From assembly GCF_900108555.1 (NCBI RefSeq), contig NZ_FNWV01000010.1:1-64000 (forward strand): 64,000 nucleotides of DNA, read 5' to 3'. The notes below the pieces were generated by a model that did not search any database, was not told the DNA's origin, and saw only the letters and a list, made by a program, of their open reading frames with translations. The position numbers and the translations under genes were made by a program. Positions 33,845 through 42,714 of the stretch are shown here, one piece after another (position 1 is the first letter of the stretch; each line of letters begins with the position of its first letter). The stretch comes from Ruminococcus flavefaciens (GTDB taxonomy: Bacteria; Bacillota; Clostridia; Oscillospirales; Ruminococcaceae).

Positions 33845-34942
33845 TCATTTAAGCATTGTATTTACGAAATCGTCAAACAAGTAAGCTGTGTCCAGCGGAC
33901 CACCGTGTGCTTCGGGGTGGAACTGGACTGTTCTTGCGTTGACTGAGGTATAATGTATGCCCTCACAGGTCTTATCGTTAGCATTTATATGCGAAACATG
34001 ACCTACTGACGGGTCGATGCTGTCGCCTACTACCGCATAGCCGTGGTTCTGGCTGGTAACGTAGGTAAGACCGCTTTCAAGGTCGATAACAGGCTGGTTT
34101 GCACCTCTGTGACCGTATTTGAGCTTCTCGGTCTTTCCACCGTTGGCAAGCGCCATGAGCTGATGTCCGAGGCAGATACCGAATATCGGTATGCCAAGCT
34201 TCTGTATCTCCTTGATATTCTCTATTATCTCAACATTTTCGGCAGGATCTCCTGGGCCGTTGGAGAACATGATACCGTCGGGAGCAAGCTCCTTTATCTC
34301 AGCAGCTGTGGTATATGCAGGTACTACAACTACTTCGCAGCCTCGCTTTAAAAGCTCCTGTCTGATATTGCGCTTGTAGCCGAAATCGAAGAGCGCAACT
34401 TTCAGCTTTTTCTCCTCGGGCTCATATGTAAGAGTCTCGGTATTTGTAACATTCTTTACAGCGTCCTTTACTGTGAAAGCGCGTATCTTTTCGAGAAGCT
34501 CGTCCTTCTTTGCGTAAACGTCCTCGGTAGTTATAACGCCATTCATAACGCCCACCTCGCGGATAGTTCTTGTAAGACGGCGTGTGTCGATGTTGTTGAT
34601 ACCAACGATGTTGTGCTCCTTCAGGAAGTCGTTGATATTGCCCTCACAGCGGAAGTTTGACGGTGCATTGCACCATTCTCTTACGATATATCCCGATACG
34701 TAGGACTTTGCGGACTCATTGTCCTCGGAGTTCACACCGTAGTTTCCGATAAGCGGAAATGTCTGTGTGACTATCTGTCCGTAATAGCTGGGGTCTGTAA
34801 GAGTCTCCTGATAACCTGTTACACCTGTGGTGAATACTACTTCACCTATGACAGTGCCCTTTGCGCCAAAGCTCCTGCCCTCGAACACCTGTCCGTCGGC
34901 AAGCATAAGGTAAGCTTTTTCGCCCATGTTGAATAATGACAT
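33845..34942 (-). CDS. carA: Carbamoyl-phosphate synthase small subunit
   Basis: A 365-residue glutaminase subunit of carbamoyl-phosphate synthase. The N-terminal CPSase domain (YLMLADGQVFEGRSFG, TGYQETLTDPSY) is followed by a class I amidotransferase domain with IFGICLGHQLM (nucleophile Cys) and VQFHPEAHGGP (His, Glu). Length and motifs are normal. GGGAGG lies before ATG 34942. It belongs to the PyrR-controlled operon and delivers ammonia to CarB. Confidence 0.96.
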   Translation of the reverse strand: MSLFNMGEKAYLMLADGQVFEGRSFGAKGTVIGEVVFTTGVTGYQETLTDPSYYGQIVTQTFPLIGNYGVNSEDNESAKSYVSGYIVREWCNAPSNFRCEGNINDFLKEHNIVGINNIDTRRLTRTIREVGVMNGVITTEDVYAKKDELLEKIRAFTVKDAVKNVTNTETLTYEPEEKKLKVALFDFGYKRNIRQELLKRGCEVVVVPAYTTAAEIKELAPDGIMFSNGPGDPAENVEIIENIKEIQKLGIPIFGICLGHQLMALANGGKTEKLKYGHRGANQPVIDLESGLTYVTSQNHGYAVVGDSIDPSVGHVSHINANDKTCEGIHYTSVNARTVQFHPEAHGGPLDTAYLFDDFVNTMLK

Positions 34943-34989
34943 TGTAAATTCCTCCCTTTAGTTTTTAGAGGTCGTATTGTTGATGTTTT

Positions 34990-35185
34990 GCGCCCTGTTC
35001 CACACGCCATTGTATGGAAGAGCGGTTTTAATGCGGAATTCGGAATTATTGTTATCTGCGGGCGAACGCTGTTCGCCCCTACAGATTGGTTCATGTTATT
35101 TATATCGTCAGGCACGGAACGCCGAGGGCGTCCCTACATTTTTTGTTATCTGCGGACTGCCAAAGGCAGCCCCTACACTCTCAAC
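34990..35185. repeat. CCCCTACA palindrome cluster (carA-pyrF gap)
   Basis: GGGCGAAC-GCT-GTTCGCCC plus CTACA at 35060-35083, then GGAACGCCGAGGGCGTCCCTACA around 35118-35139 and CTGCCAAAGGCAGCCCCTACA around 35157-35177. This is the same family as 30255-30494, here inside the pyr operon. No gene is seen. Confidence 0.75.
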
Positions 35186-35192
35186 CCTCAAC

Positions 35193-36119
35193 TTATTTAA
35201 GGTTGATGTACTGGCAGATATCGTCTCTCATGCGGATAACTTCTCTTCTTGCTGCCTTTGCGAATTCTCTCTCGTCGCAGCCTTCCTTCTTGTATGCACA
35301 CATTACTGCGCGTGAGGAGTTTACTATAGCTCCGAGACCGTTCTCGTCAAAGCCGCCCTTTAAGCCCTCAGCTCCGCCGCCCTGTGCGCCGTAGCCCGGG
35401 ACAAGGAACATTGTGTGAGGGAGTCTCTTTCTCAGCTCTGTAAGCATTTCGGGATATGTAGCACCTACAACTGCGCCTACTGCGGAATAGCCGTACTTTC
35501 CGCGTGTATCCTCGCCCCACTTCTCGCACATATCGCCCATGCACTCGTAGATAGTGCGTCCGTCAGCAAGCTTCATATCCTGAAGCTCACCTGATGAAGG
35601 GTTGGAAGTCTTAACAAGTACATATATGCCCTTGTCGCGGTCGCGGCATACTTTAAGGAGCGGCTCGATACCGTCTGTACCGAGGTAGCCGTTTACTGTG
35701 AGGGCATCTGCACCGAAAGCTTCAAGCTGATTTTCGCCTACAGAGGTTACGCCAAGATGTGCAGTAGCATAAGCTTCCATTGTTGCACCGATATCATTTC
35801 TTTTGCCGTCTGTCATTACGAACATACCGTTGAGCTTTGCATAGCGGATAGTCTTTTCAAGAGTTCTGATGCCGTAGTGGCCGTACATCTCGTAGTAAGC
35901 AGCCTGCGGCTTGATAGCAGGTACTATATCATGTATCTCGTCTATGATAGCCTGATTAAAGTCGAATATCGCCTTTGCAGCAGCCTTTAATGTCCAGCCG
36001 TCACTGTCAAGATAGCGGCGCTGAATGAATTCGGGAACATATTCCAGCTTAGGGTCAAGGCCTACCACTGTAGGGTTTTTAAGGTCGATTATCTTTTCGA
36101 TAAGTCTGTCAAATGACAT
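35193..36119 (-). CDS. pyrF: Orotidine 5'-phosphate decarboxylase
   Basis: A 308-residue type 2 (long) OMP decarboxylase, the last step to UMP. Seen: NPTVVGLDPKLEYVP at the N-terminus, the PAIKPQAAYYE strand, the catalytic VMTDGKRNDIG motif and GYGAQGGGAEG at the phosphate site. The product ends QYINLK. It is third in the pyrR-pyrC-pyrF-carA-carB transcript, 17 bp after pyrC. Confidence 0.95.
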   Translation of the reverse strand: MSFDRLIEKIIDLKNPTVVGLDPKLEYVPEFIQRRYLDSDGWTLKAAAKAIFDFNQAIIDEIHDIVPAIKPQAAYYEMYGHYGIRTLEKTIRYAKLNGMFVMTDGKRNDIGATMEAYATAHLGVTSVGENQLEAFGADALTVNGYLGTDGIEPLLKVCRDRDKGIYVLVKTSNPSSGELQDMKLADGRTIYECMGDMCEKWGEDTRGKYGYSAVGAVVGATYPEMLTELRKRLPHTMFLVPGYGAQGGGAEGLKGGFDENGLGAIVNSSRAVMCAYKKEGCDEREFAKAARREVIRMRDDICQYINLK

Positions 36120-36136
36120 ATGTTTTCCTCCTGTAA

Positions 36137-37405
36137 TTACATTTCATTATATCTTATCTCGCCCTTTGATATAGTAACGAGAGGCTTTCCTGTAAGTTCC
36201 ATGCCCTTGAATACGGTGTTATGCGACTTTGAATGGAGCTTTTCGGGCACTACTGTCCATTTTTTATTTATATCGGCGATCACAAGGTCTGCTGTGCTGC
36301 CTTCCTTTATTGCAGGCACTTCAAGTCCCAGAAGCTTTCGCGGATTTGCGCACATTAGCTCAACTACTCTGTTAAGGCTTATCTCACCCGTATGATAGAG
36401 TGCGGTAAGAGTTGCGGCAAGAGATGTTTCAAGTCCAACAACACCGTTGGGAGCTTTCTCGAAATCAGCCTTTTCCTCGGCTGCATGAGGTGCATGGTCT
36501 GTGATTATGCAGTCGATAGTGCCATCCTTTACGGCTTCTATGATAGCCTTTACGTCCTCGGGAGTCCTGAGAGGCGGATTCATACGGTAATCGGCATCGC
36601 GCTTCTCTAAAAGCTTATCCGTAAGCATGAAGTAATGCGGAGCAGTCTCGCAGGTGACCTTTACTCCCCTTGACTTTGCAAAGCGTATCATTGCCGCACT
36701 TCCCTCAGTGGAAACGTGGCATATATGGATACGGGCATCAACTGAAGAAGCAAGTATCATCTCACGGGCGGTTATGTAGTCCTCGGAAGCTCTGTCCATA
36801 CCCTTGACACCAAGCTTTGCGGAAGTCTCGCCCTTGTTCATAATGCCGCCGTTTATTATGCTCAGGTCCTCGCAGTGTGAAGCAACGAGGAGTCCGTTCT
36901 CCTTTGAAAGTTCAAGTGCTTTTCTCATCATCTCAGCGTTTTCAACAGGTCTGCCGTCATCGGATATGCATATGCAGCCTGCGGCTTTAAGAGCTTCGTA
37001 GTCGCAGAGACCGTTTCCGCTCATTCCGCCTGTGATGCAGCCTACGGGATACACTTCAACTCCCGTGCCCTCTGCCTTGTCTATGATATAGCGTATAGTT
37101 TCGGGGTTATCGCAGGGCGGCTTCGTATTCGGCATTGCAAGTACTCCCGTAACTCCGCCTGCAAGTGCAGCAGAGCAGCCTGTAAGGATATCCTCCTTAT
37201 GAGTAAGCCCCGGATCGCGGAAATGAACGTGCATATCAAACAGTGAGGGCATGAGCACAAGCCCCGTGCCGTCTATTACCTTGTCTGCTTCTGCTGAGAT
37301 ATTGTTTCCCAGCTTTGATATTTTGCCGCCGCTTATGAGCACATCTGTTGTCATATCCGTTTCAGTATCGACTGCACGGATATTTTTGATAAGTATCTGA
37401 GACAT
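36137..37405 (-). CDS. pyrC: Dihydroorotase
   Basis: A 422-residue class I dihydroorotase that closes carbamoyl aspartate to dihydroorotate. Zinc-site motifs seen are DMHVHFRDPGLTHKED (two His) near residue 60, SHCEDLSII, IHICHVSTEG and CIITDHAPHAAEEK (catalytic Asp). Length is as expected. A 32-bp gap separates it from pyrR. The intervening pyrB gene common in Firmicute operons is missing here and must be elsewhere. Confidence 0.95.
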   Translation of the reverse strand: MSQILIKNIRAVDTETDMTTDVLISGGKISKLGNNISAEADKVIDGTGLVLMPSLFDMHVHFRDPGLTHKEDILTGCSAALAGGVTGVLAMPNTKPPCDNPETIRYIIDKAEGTGVEVYPVGCITGGMSGNGLCDYEALKAAGCICISDDGRPVENAEMMRKALELSKENGLLVASHCEDLSIINGGIMNKGETSAKLGVKGMDRASEDYITAREMILASSVDARIHICHVSTEGSAAMIRFAKSRGVKVTCETAPHYFMLTDKLLEKRDADYRMNPPLRTPEDVKAIIEAVKDGTIDCIITDHAPHAAEEKADFEKAPNGVVGLETSLAATLTALYHTGEISLNRVVELMCANPRKLLGLEVPAIKEGSTADLVIADINKKWTVVPEKLHSKSHNTVFKGMELTGKPLVTISKGEIRYNEM

Positions 37406-37437
37406 GATTACCTCGCTTTCATATTGTGGATATTGGT

Positions 37438-37959
37438 TCAGTATATGGCAACTCCGTCGCTGCCGTCTATCTCCATTGCGGAGACCTTTACGACTTCACT
37501 GTGAGAGGTGGGAAGATTTTTGCCCACATAATCGGGACGTATGGGAAGCTCTCTGTGTCCGCGGTCGACCAGCACTGCAAGCTGTATAGTACGCGGTCTG
37601 CCGCGCTTGATAAGTGCATCTATGGCTGCACGGGAACTCCTTCCCGTAAATATAACATCATCAACTATGATAACGTTCTTGTCTGTTATATCGAAAGGGA
37701 TATCGGTCTTTTCAGTCTCTCCTGCCGAACGGCTGTCGTCGCGGTAAGGAGTTATGTCAAGTGCTCCGAAAGGCACATCATTTTTTTCAAGCTCGGAAAG
37801 CTTTGCTGCGATACGCCTGCCAAGAGGCACTCCCCTTGAAAAGATACCAACGACACAAAGATCCTCCGTACCCTTGTTCCTCTCGATTATCTCGTATGAG
37901 ATACGTGCAATGGCTCTGTTGACCGCTTTATCGTCCATGATAATGCGCTTTGTATCCAT
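37438..37959 (-). CDS. pyrR: PyrR attenuation regulator / uracil phosphoribosyltransferase
   Basis: A 173-residue bifunctional PyrR: it binds pyr mRNA when UMP is high and shows uracil phosphoribosyltransferase activity. The PRPP loop is NVIIVDDVIFTGRSSRAA; the C-terminal DYVGKNLPTS is typical. It is first in the operon it controls. The leader carries a PyrR-binding loop and a terminator (next entries), so autoregulation is expected. Confidence 0.96.
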   Translation of the reverse strand: MDTKRIIMDDKAVNRAIARISYEIIERNKGTEDLCVVGIFSRGVPLGRRIAAKLSELEKNDVPFGALDITPYRDDSRSAGETEKTDIPFDITDKNVIIVDDVIFTGRSSRAAIDALIKRGRPRTIQLAVLVDRGHRELPIRPDYVGKNLPTSHSEVVKVSAMEIDGSDGVAIY

Positions 37960-37975
37960 ACAGGCTCTCCTTTCA

Positions 37976-38008
37976 ACAAAAAATGCTCCCCGCTGCGGCA
38001 GGGAGCAT
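37976..38008 (-). terminator. Attenuator terminator of the pyr operon
   Basis: Minus-strand stem ATGCTCCC/GGGAGCAT (38008-38001 and 37990-37983) followed by TTTTTTGTTG, just before the pyrR ribosome site. It should act as the PyrR-dependent attenuator. Confidence 0.88.
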
Positions 38009-38011
38009 ACT

Positions 38012-38083
38012 TATAGTTATAGCTATAGTTAGAGGTATAGTTATAGTATCAAATAACGCGCCTTGCCGACCTCACGGGATCGG
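38012..38083 (-). promoter_or_regulatory. PyrR-binding loop and antiterminator leader
   Basis: On the minus strand ATCCCGTGAGGTCGGCAAGG (about 38080-38061) matches the PyrR anti-antiterminator loop pattern UCC-N-G-N-GAGG...GCAAGG. Between it and the terminator lies a 38-nt tract of TATAACT-like repeats (38012-38050) that can fold on itself or with the loop. This A/T repeat is an unusual spacer. Confidence 0.78.
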
Positions 38084-38114
38084 ATTTAAAGGGTAGTTTC
38101 CAAATAACACATCT

Positions 38115-38143
38115 ATTATAACACATACTCTTTCACTTGTCCA
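38115..38143 (-). promoter_or_regulatory. Promoter of the pyr operon
   Basis: On the minus strand TGGACA (38143-38138) and TATAAT (38120-38115) with a 17-bp spacer, upstream of the attenuator. Confidence 0.8.
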
Positions 38144-38168
38144 GTCATTTCAGCATTTTTATTATCAA

Positions 38169-38197
38169 TTGACAAAATATCCTCAAAGTGATATAAT
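38169..38197 (+). promoter_or_regulatory. Promoter of the small membrane peptide genes
   Basis: Consensus TTGACA (38169-38174) and TATAAT (38192-38197) with 17 bp between. It lies 53 bp before the first small ORF. Confidence 0.85.
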
Positions 38198-38249
38198 AAC
38201 ATCAGTATAAAAAGACCGTATCATAAAAATCTGTAAAGGAGGGATCTTA

Positions 38250-38312
38250 TGAGTTATTGGGGAGTATTGCCTTTGGTCCTTATATTTTTCTTAGGTCTGT
38301 TAGGTCTTTGAT
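38250..38312 (+). CDS. 20-residue hydrophobic membrane peptide
   Basis: A tiny ORF, ATG 38250 to TGA 38312, behind AAAGGAGGGATCTT. The product begins MSYWGVLPL and is almost entirely hydrophobic, long enough for one membrane helix. Its ribosome site and start closely resemble those of the next ORF (AAAGGAGGTATCTT, MSFWYLW), which suggests a related pair. It could be a small membrane protein or a leader peptide; no known family. Confidence 0.5.
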
Positions 38313-38371
38313 CACATTTGATGTTCAGTAATGACCGTAATATCAAAAACTTTCCGCAAAGGAGGTATCTT

Positions 38372-38689
38372 ATGTCTTTTTGGTATTTATGGTTTATAAT
38401 CATCCTTTGCTGCTGCATAATACCTGCCGCAAACGCAAGAAAAATACGTCAGGTAAAGAGAGCAAAACAAAATCGCAATAAAAGAAAACTCGGAGGTCTA
38501 ACTATGAACGAACTTATAAAAAGCTTTATCGGCAAGAATGTGCTCCTTTACGGTTATTCCACAGGTGTTGAAGGCACTGTTACAAAGGTCGAAGAAAACT
38601 GGATCGAGGTGGAGGACAAAAAGGGCAAGAAACAGCTGGTCAACATGGACTATGTGAGCCGTATACAGGAATATCCGCGAAAGAAGTAA
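38372..38689 (+). CDS. Small membrane-anchored protein with an internal start
   Basis: A 105-residue protein with an N-terminal helix (FWYLWFIIILCCCIIPAA), a basic stretch (KIRQVKRAKQNRNKRK) and a C-terminal beta-rich domain (LIKSFIGKNVLLYGYSTGVEG) resembling DUF6897-type small proteins. A second ribosome site (CGGAGGTCT) precedes in-frame ATG 38504, which would give a soluble 61-residue form equal to the C-terminal domain alone. So one frame may yield anchored and free forms. The long start is ATG 38372 after GGAGGTATCTT. The function is unknown. Confidence 0.65.
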   Translation: MSFWYLWFIIILCCCIIPAANARKIRQVKRAKQNRNKRKLGGLTMNELIKSFIGKNVLLYGYSTGVEGTVTKVEENWIEVEDKKGKKQLVNMDYVSRIQEYPRKK

Positions 38690-38697
38690 TAACACAG

Positions 38698-38740
38698 AAA
38701 TCCGAAAGCGTTCATGTTCAGCTGCTTTCGGATTTATTTT
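38698..38740 (+). terminator. Terminator after the small membrane genes
   Basis: Stem AAATCCGAAAGC/GCTTTCGGATTT, then ATTTTTTT. Confidence 0.88.
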
Positions 38741-38804
38741 TTTACTTCAATTATTGCAATGTTTGATATTTATAGATAAAATATGAAATTATTCTCTGTT
38801 AACG

Positions 38805-38833
38805 TTGATTTATGCGACAATATATGATATAAT
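38805..38833 (+). promoter_or_regulatory. Promoter of trmB
   Basis: TTGATT (38805-38810) and TATAAT (38828-38833) with 17 bp between, 29 bp before the trmB start. Confidence 0.7.
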
Positions 38834-38862
38834 TATTTTATGAATTCATTTGGAGGTAATTT

Positions 38863-39525
38863 ATGAGAATTCGTCATAAACCCTGGGCAAAGCCCGAACT
38901 GGAAGCCTGCCCTTTCTATATACATGAACCACAGAAGCAGATAGGTCACTGGCGTGAGCTTTTCGCAGAACCCGACAAGCCGCTCTATGTGGAGCTTGGC
39001 TGCGGTAAGGGCGGCTTTATATCGCAGGCTGCTCCTGCTCACCCTGAGGTCAACTTCATCGCTATGGACATCAAGAATGAGATGCTGGTCCTCGCAAAGC
39101 GCAAGCTGGAAGCTGCATACGAGGAAAAAGGAGCTTCTCCCGATAATGTACGCATAGCTATACAGAATATCGAGCGTCTTGAGCTCGCATGGGACGAAAA
39201 CGACCGCGCTGACCGTATCTATATCAACTTCTGCAATCCGTGGCCAAAGGCTAAGCACAAGAAACGCCGCCTTACCCACACTCGTCAGCTTATAAATTAC
39301 AAGAAATTCCTCAGAGGCGAGCTCTGGTTCAAGACAGATGATGACGAGCTTTTTGAGGAGTCATTTGAATACTTCGAGGAAGCAGGCTTCAGGATAAAAT
39401 ACAAGACTTTCGACCTCCATGCGGAAAGCCCCTATGAGAATTTCGTAACGGAACACGAGAAAATGTTTACCGATGAGGGCAAGAAGATAAAATTCCTCAT
39501 TGCAGAGCCTGTCAGGGAGGACTAA
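38863..39525 (+). CDS. trmB: tRNA (guanine-N7)-methyltransferase TrmB
   Basis: A 220-residue SAM-dependent enzyme that methylates G46 of tRNAs. Seen: VELGCGKGGFISQAA (SAM-binding motif I), FIAMDIKNEML, and the family signature YINFCNPWPKAKHKKRRLT near residue 125. ATG 38863 follows GGAGGTAATTT. A small gene follows one base after the stop, so they are cotranscribed. Confidence 0.95.
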   Translation: MRIRHKPWAKPELEACPFYIHEPQKQIGHWRELFAEPDKPLYVELGCGKGGFISQAAPAHPEVNFIAMDIKNEMLVLAKRKLEAAYEEKGASPDNVRIAIQNIERLELAWDENDRADRIYINFCNPWPKAKHKKRRLTHTRQLINYKKFLRGELWFKTDDDELFEESFEYFEEAGFRIKYKTFDLHAESPYENFVTEHEKMFTDEGKKIKFLIAEPVRED

Positions 39526-39526
39526 T

Positions 39527-39736
39527 ATGGAATTTCAGAAGGATCTCGGTATTTTCCATATCGAGGGCGGTTCTATGAAGACCGCAGGCAAGGGCAATCT
39601 CGGCGTTACCGAGGAAGTGCCGCAGAATATCAGGACAAAGACTGATGTAAAAAAAGTGGCTAAGACTGCCGTAAAAGCTGCCGCTCTTGCAGGAACATTC
39701 ATGCTGAAGCATAAGATGAAGAAGAAAAAGAAATGA
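39527..39736 (+). CDS. Small lysine-rich hypothetical protein
   Basis: A 69-residue protein starting MEFQKDLGIFHIEGGSMK and ending in a run of lysines (HKMKKKKK) after an Ala-rich helix (AKTAVKAAALAGTFMLK). ATG 39527 lies one base after the trmB stop with GGGAGG upstream. Not recognised. The basic tail suggests nucleic-acid or membrane-surface contact, which is inference only. Confidence 0.65.
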   Translation: MEFQKDLGIFHIEGGSMKTAGKGNLGVTEEVPQNIRTKTDVKKVAKTAVKAAALAGTFMLKHKMKKKKK

Positions 39737-39812
39737 CGCTCGCATATCGTCTTTTCTTTTATGTGTATATCTGAACTTTTGAGATCAATTTTATATGAAA
39801 GGAGTTATTGCA

Positions 39813-40823
39813 ATGGATATTACACAAACCGTAATCTCTCTCTCGGAGTCTGTGGGGGCTTCGGGAAATGAAGAGAATGCCGCAGCTCTCGCACTGAGTA
39901 TGCTGCGTGAATACTGTCCCGATGCCGTAATACAAAACGGCAATGTTATCGGACATTTCGGTACTCACCGCGAAGGTCTGCCGTCACTTGTACTTGACGC
40001 GCATATCGATCAGGTAGGCTTCATCGTTACCTATATAACCGATGAAGGCTTCGTCAAGGTGGGAAATATCGGCGGCATAGACCGCAGACTTCTCCCTGCA
40101 CAGCCCGTTGTCATTCACGGAAAGCAGGACGTAAAGGGCGTTATCTGCTCCGTTCCGCCTCATCTTTCAAACGGCAGCAGCAAGGTGCTCAGTATGGAAG
40201 ATGCTGCCATTGATACAGGCATGACCAAAGATGAACTGTATCAGGTCATAGCTCAGGGCGATACAATAACATTCGATGTATCCTGCCGCAAGCTCATCGG
40301 CAGCCGCATTACAGGCGGTGCTCTCGATGACAGATGCGGTGTTGCAGCCCTGCTGTACACTCTTAAACTCCTCAGCGGATATGAGACCGCTTACAATGTT
40401 ACTGTTATATTCTCGACTCAGGAGGAAGTCGGCGAACGCGGCGCAAAGATAGGCGCGTTCTCGCTTGCTCCCGATATCGCTATTGCTGTGGACGTGAGCT
40501 TCGCTTACGCTATAGGCGAAGAAGAAAGCAAGTGCGGATATCTCGGAAAAGGTCCTATGATCGGTCTTTCTCCTTCACTTTCAAGAGAAATAAGCGATCA
40601 GCTCATAAATACTGCCGAAAGTGCAGGTATCCCCTATCAGAAGGAAGTTATGTGCGGTCTGACTTCTACTAATGCAGACCGTTATTCAGTAAGCAGGAAC
40701 GGCGCAAAGACCTGCACTGTTTCCATACCCCTGAGAAATATGCATACGCCTGTTGAGGTCATAGATATGTCAGATGTTGAAATGACCGCTATGCTCTTAG
40801 CAGCATTCATCAAGGAGGGCTGA
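39813..40823 (+). CDS. M42 family metallopeptidase (first of pair)
   Basis: A 336-residue cytosolic aminopeptidase of family M42 (the group once misnamed endoglucanase). Metal-site motifs seen are LDAHIDQVGFIV (His, Asp), GALDDRCGVAAL (Asp) and STQEEVGERGA (catalytic Glu pair). Such enzymes form dodecameric shells that trim peptides. ATG 39813 follows AAAGGAGTTATTGCA; an ATG at 39795 lies too near that site. The next gene is a paralog with different core residues, so the two may co-assemble. Confidence 0.88.
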   Translation: MDITQTVISLSESVGASGNEENAAALALSMLREYCPDAVIQNGNVIGHFGTHREGLPSLVLDAHIDQVGFIVTYITDEGFVKVGNIGGIDRRLLPAQPVVIHGKQDVKGVICSVPPHLSNGSSKVLSMEDAAIDTGMTKDELYQVIAQGDTITFDVSCRKLIGSRITGGALDDRCGVAALLYTLKLLSGYETAYNVTVIFSTQEEVGERGAKIGAFSLAPDIAIAVDVSFAYAIGEEESKCGYLGKGPMIGLSPSLSREISDQLINTAESAGIPYQKEVMCGLTSTNADRYSVSRNGAKTCTVSIPLRNMHTPVEVIDMSDVEMTAMLLAAFIKEG

Positions 40824-40825
40824 AC

Positions 40826-41830
40826 ATGAAGGATCTTCTGAAAGAACTCTGCCTGACTGATGGTATATCAGGCGATGAAAATGCTGTTCGCGACCTCATA
40901 ATCAGTAAGATAAAGCTGGTCTGCGAATACAGCGTGGATAATCTCGGCAACCTTATATGCTTCAAAAAGGGCAGAAAAAAGCCCAAGAAAAAGCTTATGA
41001 TATGTGCTCACATGGACGAAGTAGGTCTTATGGTGACTTTTATCCGTGCCGACGGTACTCTTTCATTCAGCTGCGTTGGCGGTATTGATCCGTCTGTTAT
41101 CATCGGCAGACAAGTACACATAGGAAAGAACCGCATCAGCGGCGTTGTGGGCTCGACTGCTGTACATAATCTCAGCAAAGAGGACAGAGACAAAGCTCCC
41201 GAGGTCGACAGCCTTTACATTGACATCGGTGCCGCAAGCAAGGAAGAAGCAGAAAAATACGTATCCCTCGGTGACAGCGTCTGCTTTGACTCCGAATTCA
41301 CCGAGCTGGGCGGCAGCCGCGTAAAATCAAAGGCTCTCGATGACCGTGCAGGCTGCGCTATGATGATAAAGCTGCTCCATGAAAAGCTTGAATACGACAC
41401 ATATTTCGTTTTCAACGTGCAGGAGGAGATAGGTCTCAGAGGCTCGACTGTCTCGGCTTTCTCTGTAGCTCCCGACTTTGCCATAGTCCTTGAAGCTACC
41501 ACAGCCGCAGATATCGACGGAGTATCAGGTGCAAAGCGCGTCTGCGTACTTGGTGACGGTCCTGTTGTATCGTTTATGGACAGAAGCACTATTTACGACA
41601 AGGAGCTCTATCAGCTCGCATTCGATATCGCTACCTGCCAGACAAAGACCATGATAGCAGGCGGAAATGACTCGGGTGCGATACACATAAGCGGCAGCGG
41701 TGTGCGCACTATCGCTATATCCGTTCCTTGCAGATACCTGCACTCCCCTTCGTCAGTCATCGAAATGTCTGACCTTGAAAGCTCATACAAGCTTGTTAAA
41801 ATTCTCGCCAGAAGGATACCCGAATTATGA
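40826..41830 (+). CDS. M42 family metallopeptidase (second of pair)
   Basis: A 334-residue paralog of the preceding gene. Motifs: ICAHMDEVGLMV, SKALDDRAGCAM and VQEEIGLRGS, with the PA-like central domain between. It starts 2 bp after the first M42 stop and overlaps the GNAT gene by 4 bp, so the three form one operon. Likely cytosolic peptide turnover. Substrate preference cannot be read from the sequence. Confidence 0.88.
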   Translation: MKDLLKELCLTDGISGDENAVRDLIISKIKLVCEYSVDNLGNLICFKKGRKKPKKKLMICAHMDEVGLMVTFIRADGTLSFSCVGGIDPSVIIGRQVHIGKNRISGVVGSTAVHNLSKEDRDKAPEVDSLYIDIGAASKEEAEKYVSLGDSVCFDSEFTELGGSRVKSKALDDRAGCAMMIKLLHEKLEYDTYFVFNVQEEIGLRGSTVSAFSVAPDFAIVLEATTAADIDGVSGAKRVCVLGDGPVVSFMDRSTIYDKELYQLAFDIATCQTKTMIAGGNDSGAIHISGSGVRTIAISVPCRYLHSPSSVIEMSDLESSYKLVKILARRIPEL

Positions 41831-42624
41831 TAACACTTATCGAACATGAGCACGAGCTCGACCGCGTACTGCTCAATAAGACTCTCTCAGGCAAAAAAAT
41901 GCTTGCATATATGAGAGCCTATGGTCCGAATTATGAATTCTGCCGTTTCTATAAGATAACCGATGAGACAGGTATCGGATTCATGTTCATTATCAATTCC
42001 ACGCTTATTATTTGCGGCGACGGAAAACTCGAACCAAACGAGGAGATAGACCTTTTCGTCAGCATGAACGTCCCATTCCGTATCGAGGGCGACCAGAAGA
42101 TACTCGAAGGCATAAAGATACCTGAAAGGTATCAGGTGCTCAACCGCACTATCTTCGAGCTTATCCCCGATGATACGCCACTTGAAGCTATCGAGGAGCA
42201 CGTTGAGTTCAACCCAAATCTCCCCGATGTTTACAAGATACTCAGCGAGGGATTTCCGAATATCGCCGACTTTTCACTGTGGTACACCGATACCTCTCAC
42301 AGATGCCGACACGGTATCAGCAGAGTGTTCACCTACCGCAACTCTACCACAGCTTCTGCCGTGTTCGATATCGGCAGCACAGTTCTCATCGGTCAGGTGG
42401 CTACAAATACGGCTGCCCGCGGAAGAGGCTATGCAAGAGAATTCCTCAAATGGCTTGCCAAATTCTTCAACGGACTGGGAAAACGTGCATACCTGCTGGC
42501 TCTTGATGTCCGCGTAAGCTTTTATACCGAGATAGGCTTCCGCATCGCAGGACGTGAGATAGTCCTCGAACGTATCGACATCGAAAAGGACAGCGCAGCA
42601 AAGGGTCGTCTTGAAGAAAGATGA
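41827..42624 (+). CDS. GNAT family N-acetyltransferase
   Basis: A 265-residue protein whose C-terminal half is a GNAT fold. The acetyl-CoA loop is in VATNTAARGRGYAREFLKWL (about residues 195-214), followed by AYLLALDVRVSFYTEIGFR. The N-terminal 120 residues are a separate alpha/beta domain of unknown role. It overlaps the second M42 gene (ATGA), which suggests a common task in peptide metabolism. The acceptor is unknown. Confidence 0.8.
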   Translation: MITLIEHEHELDRVLLNKTLSGKKMLAYMRAYGPNYEFCRFYKITDETGIGFMFIINSTLIICGDGKLEPNEEIDLFVSMNVPFRIEGDQKILEGIKIPERYQVLNRTIFELIPDDTPLEAIEEHVEFNPNLPDVYKILSEGFPNIADFSLWYTDTSHRCRHGISRVFTYRNSTTASAVFDIGSTVLIGQVATNTAARGRGYAREFLKWLAKFFNGLGKRAYLLALDVRVSFYTEIGFRIAGREIVLERIDIEKDSAAKGRLEER

Positions 42625-42714
42625 ATATTTTATAATAGCGGATACAGGGACGACAAATTGCCGTTCCTGTTTTTTGTTCCTGCCCACAGTTTTACAGGGG
42701 ATTTTCAAAAATCA

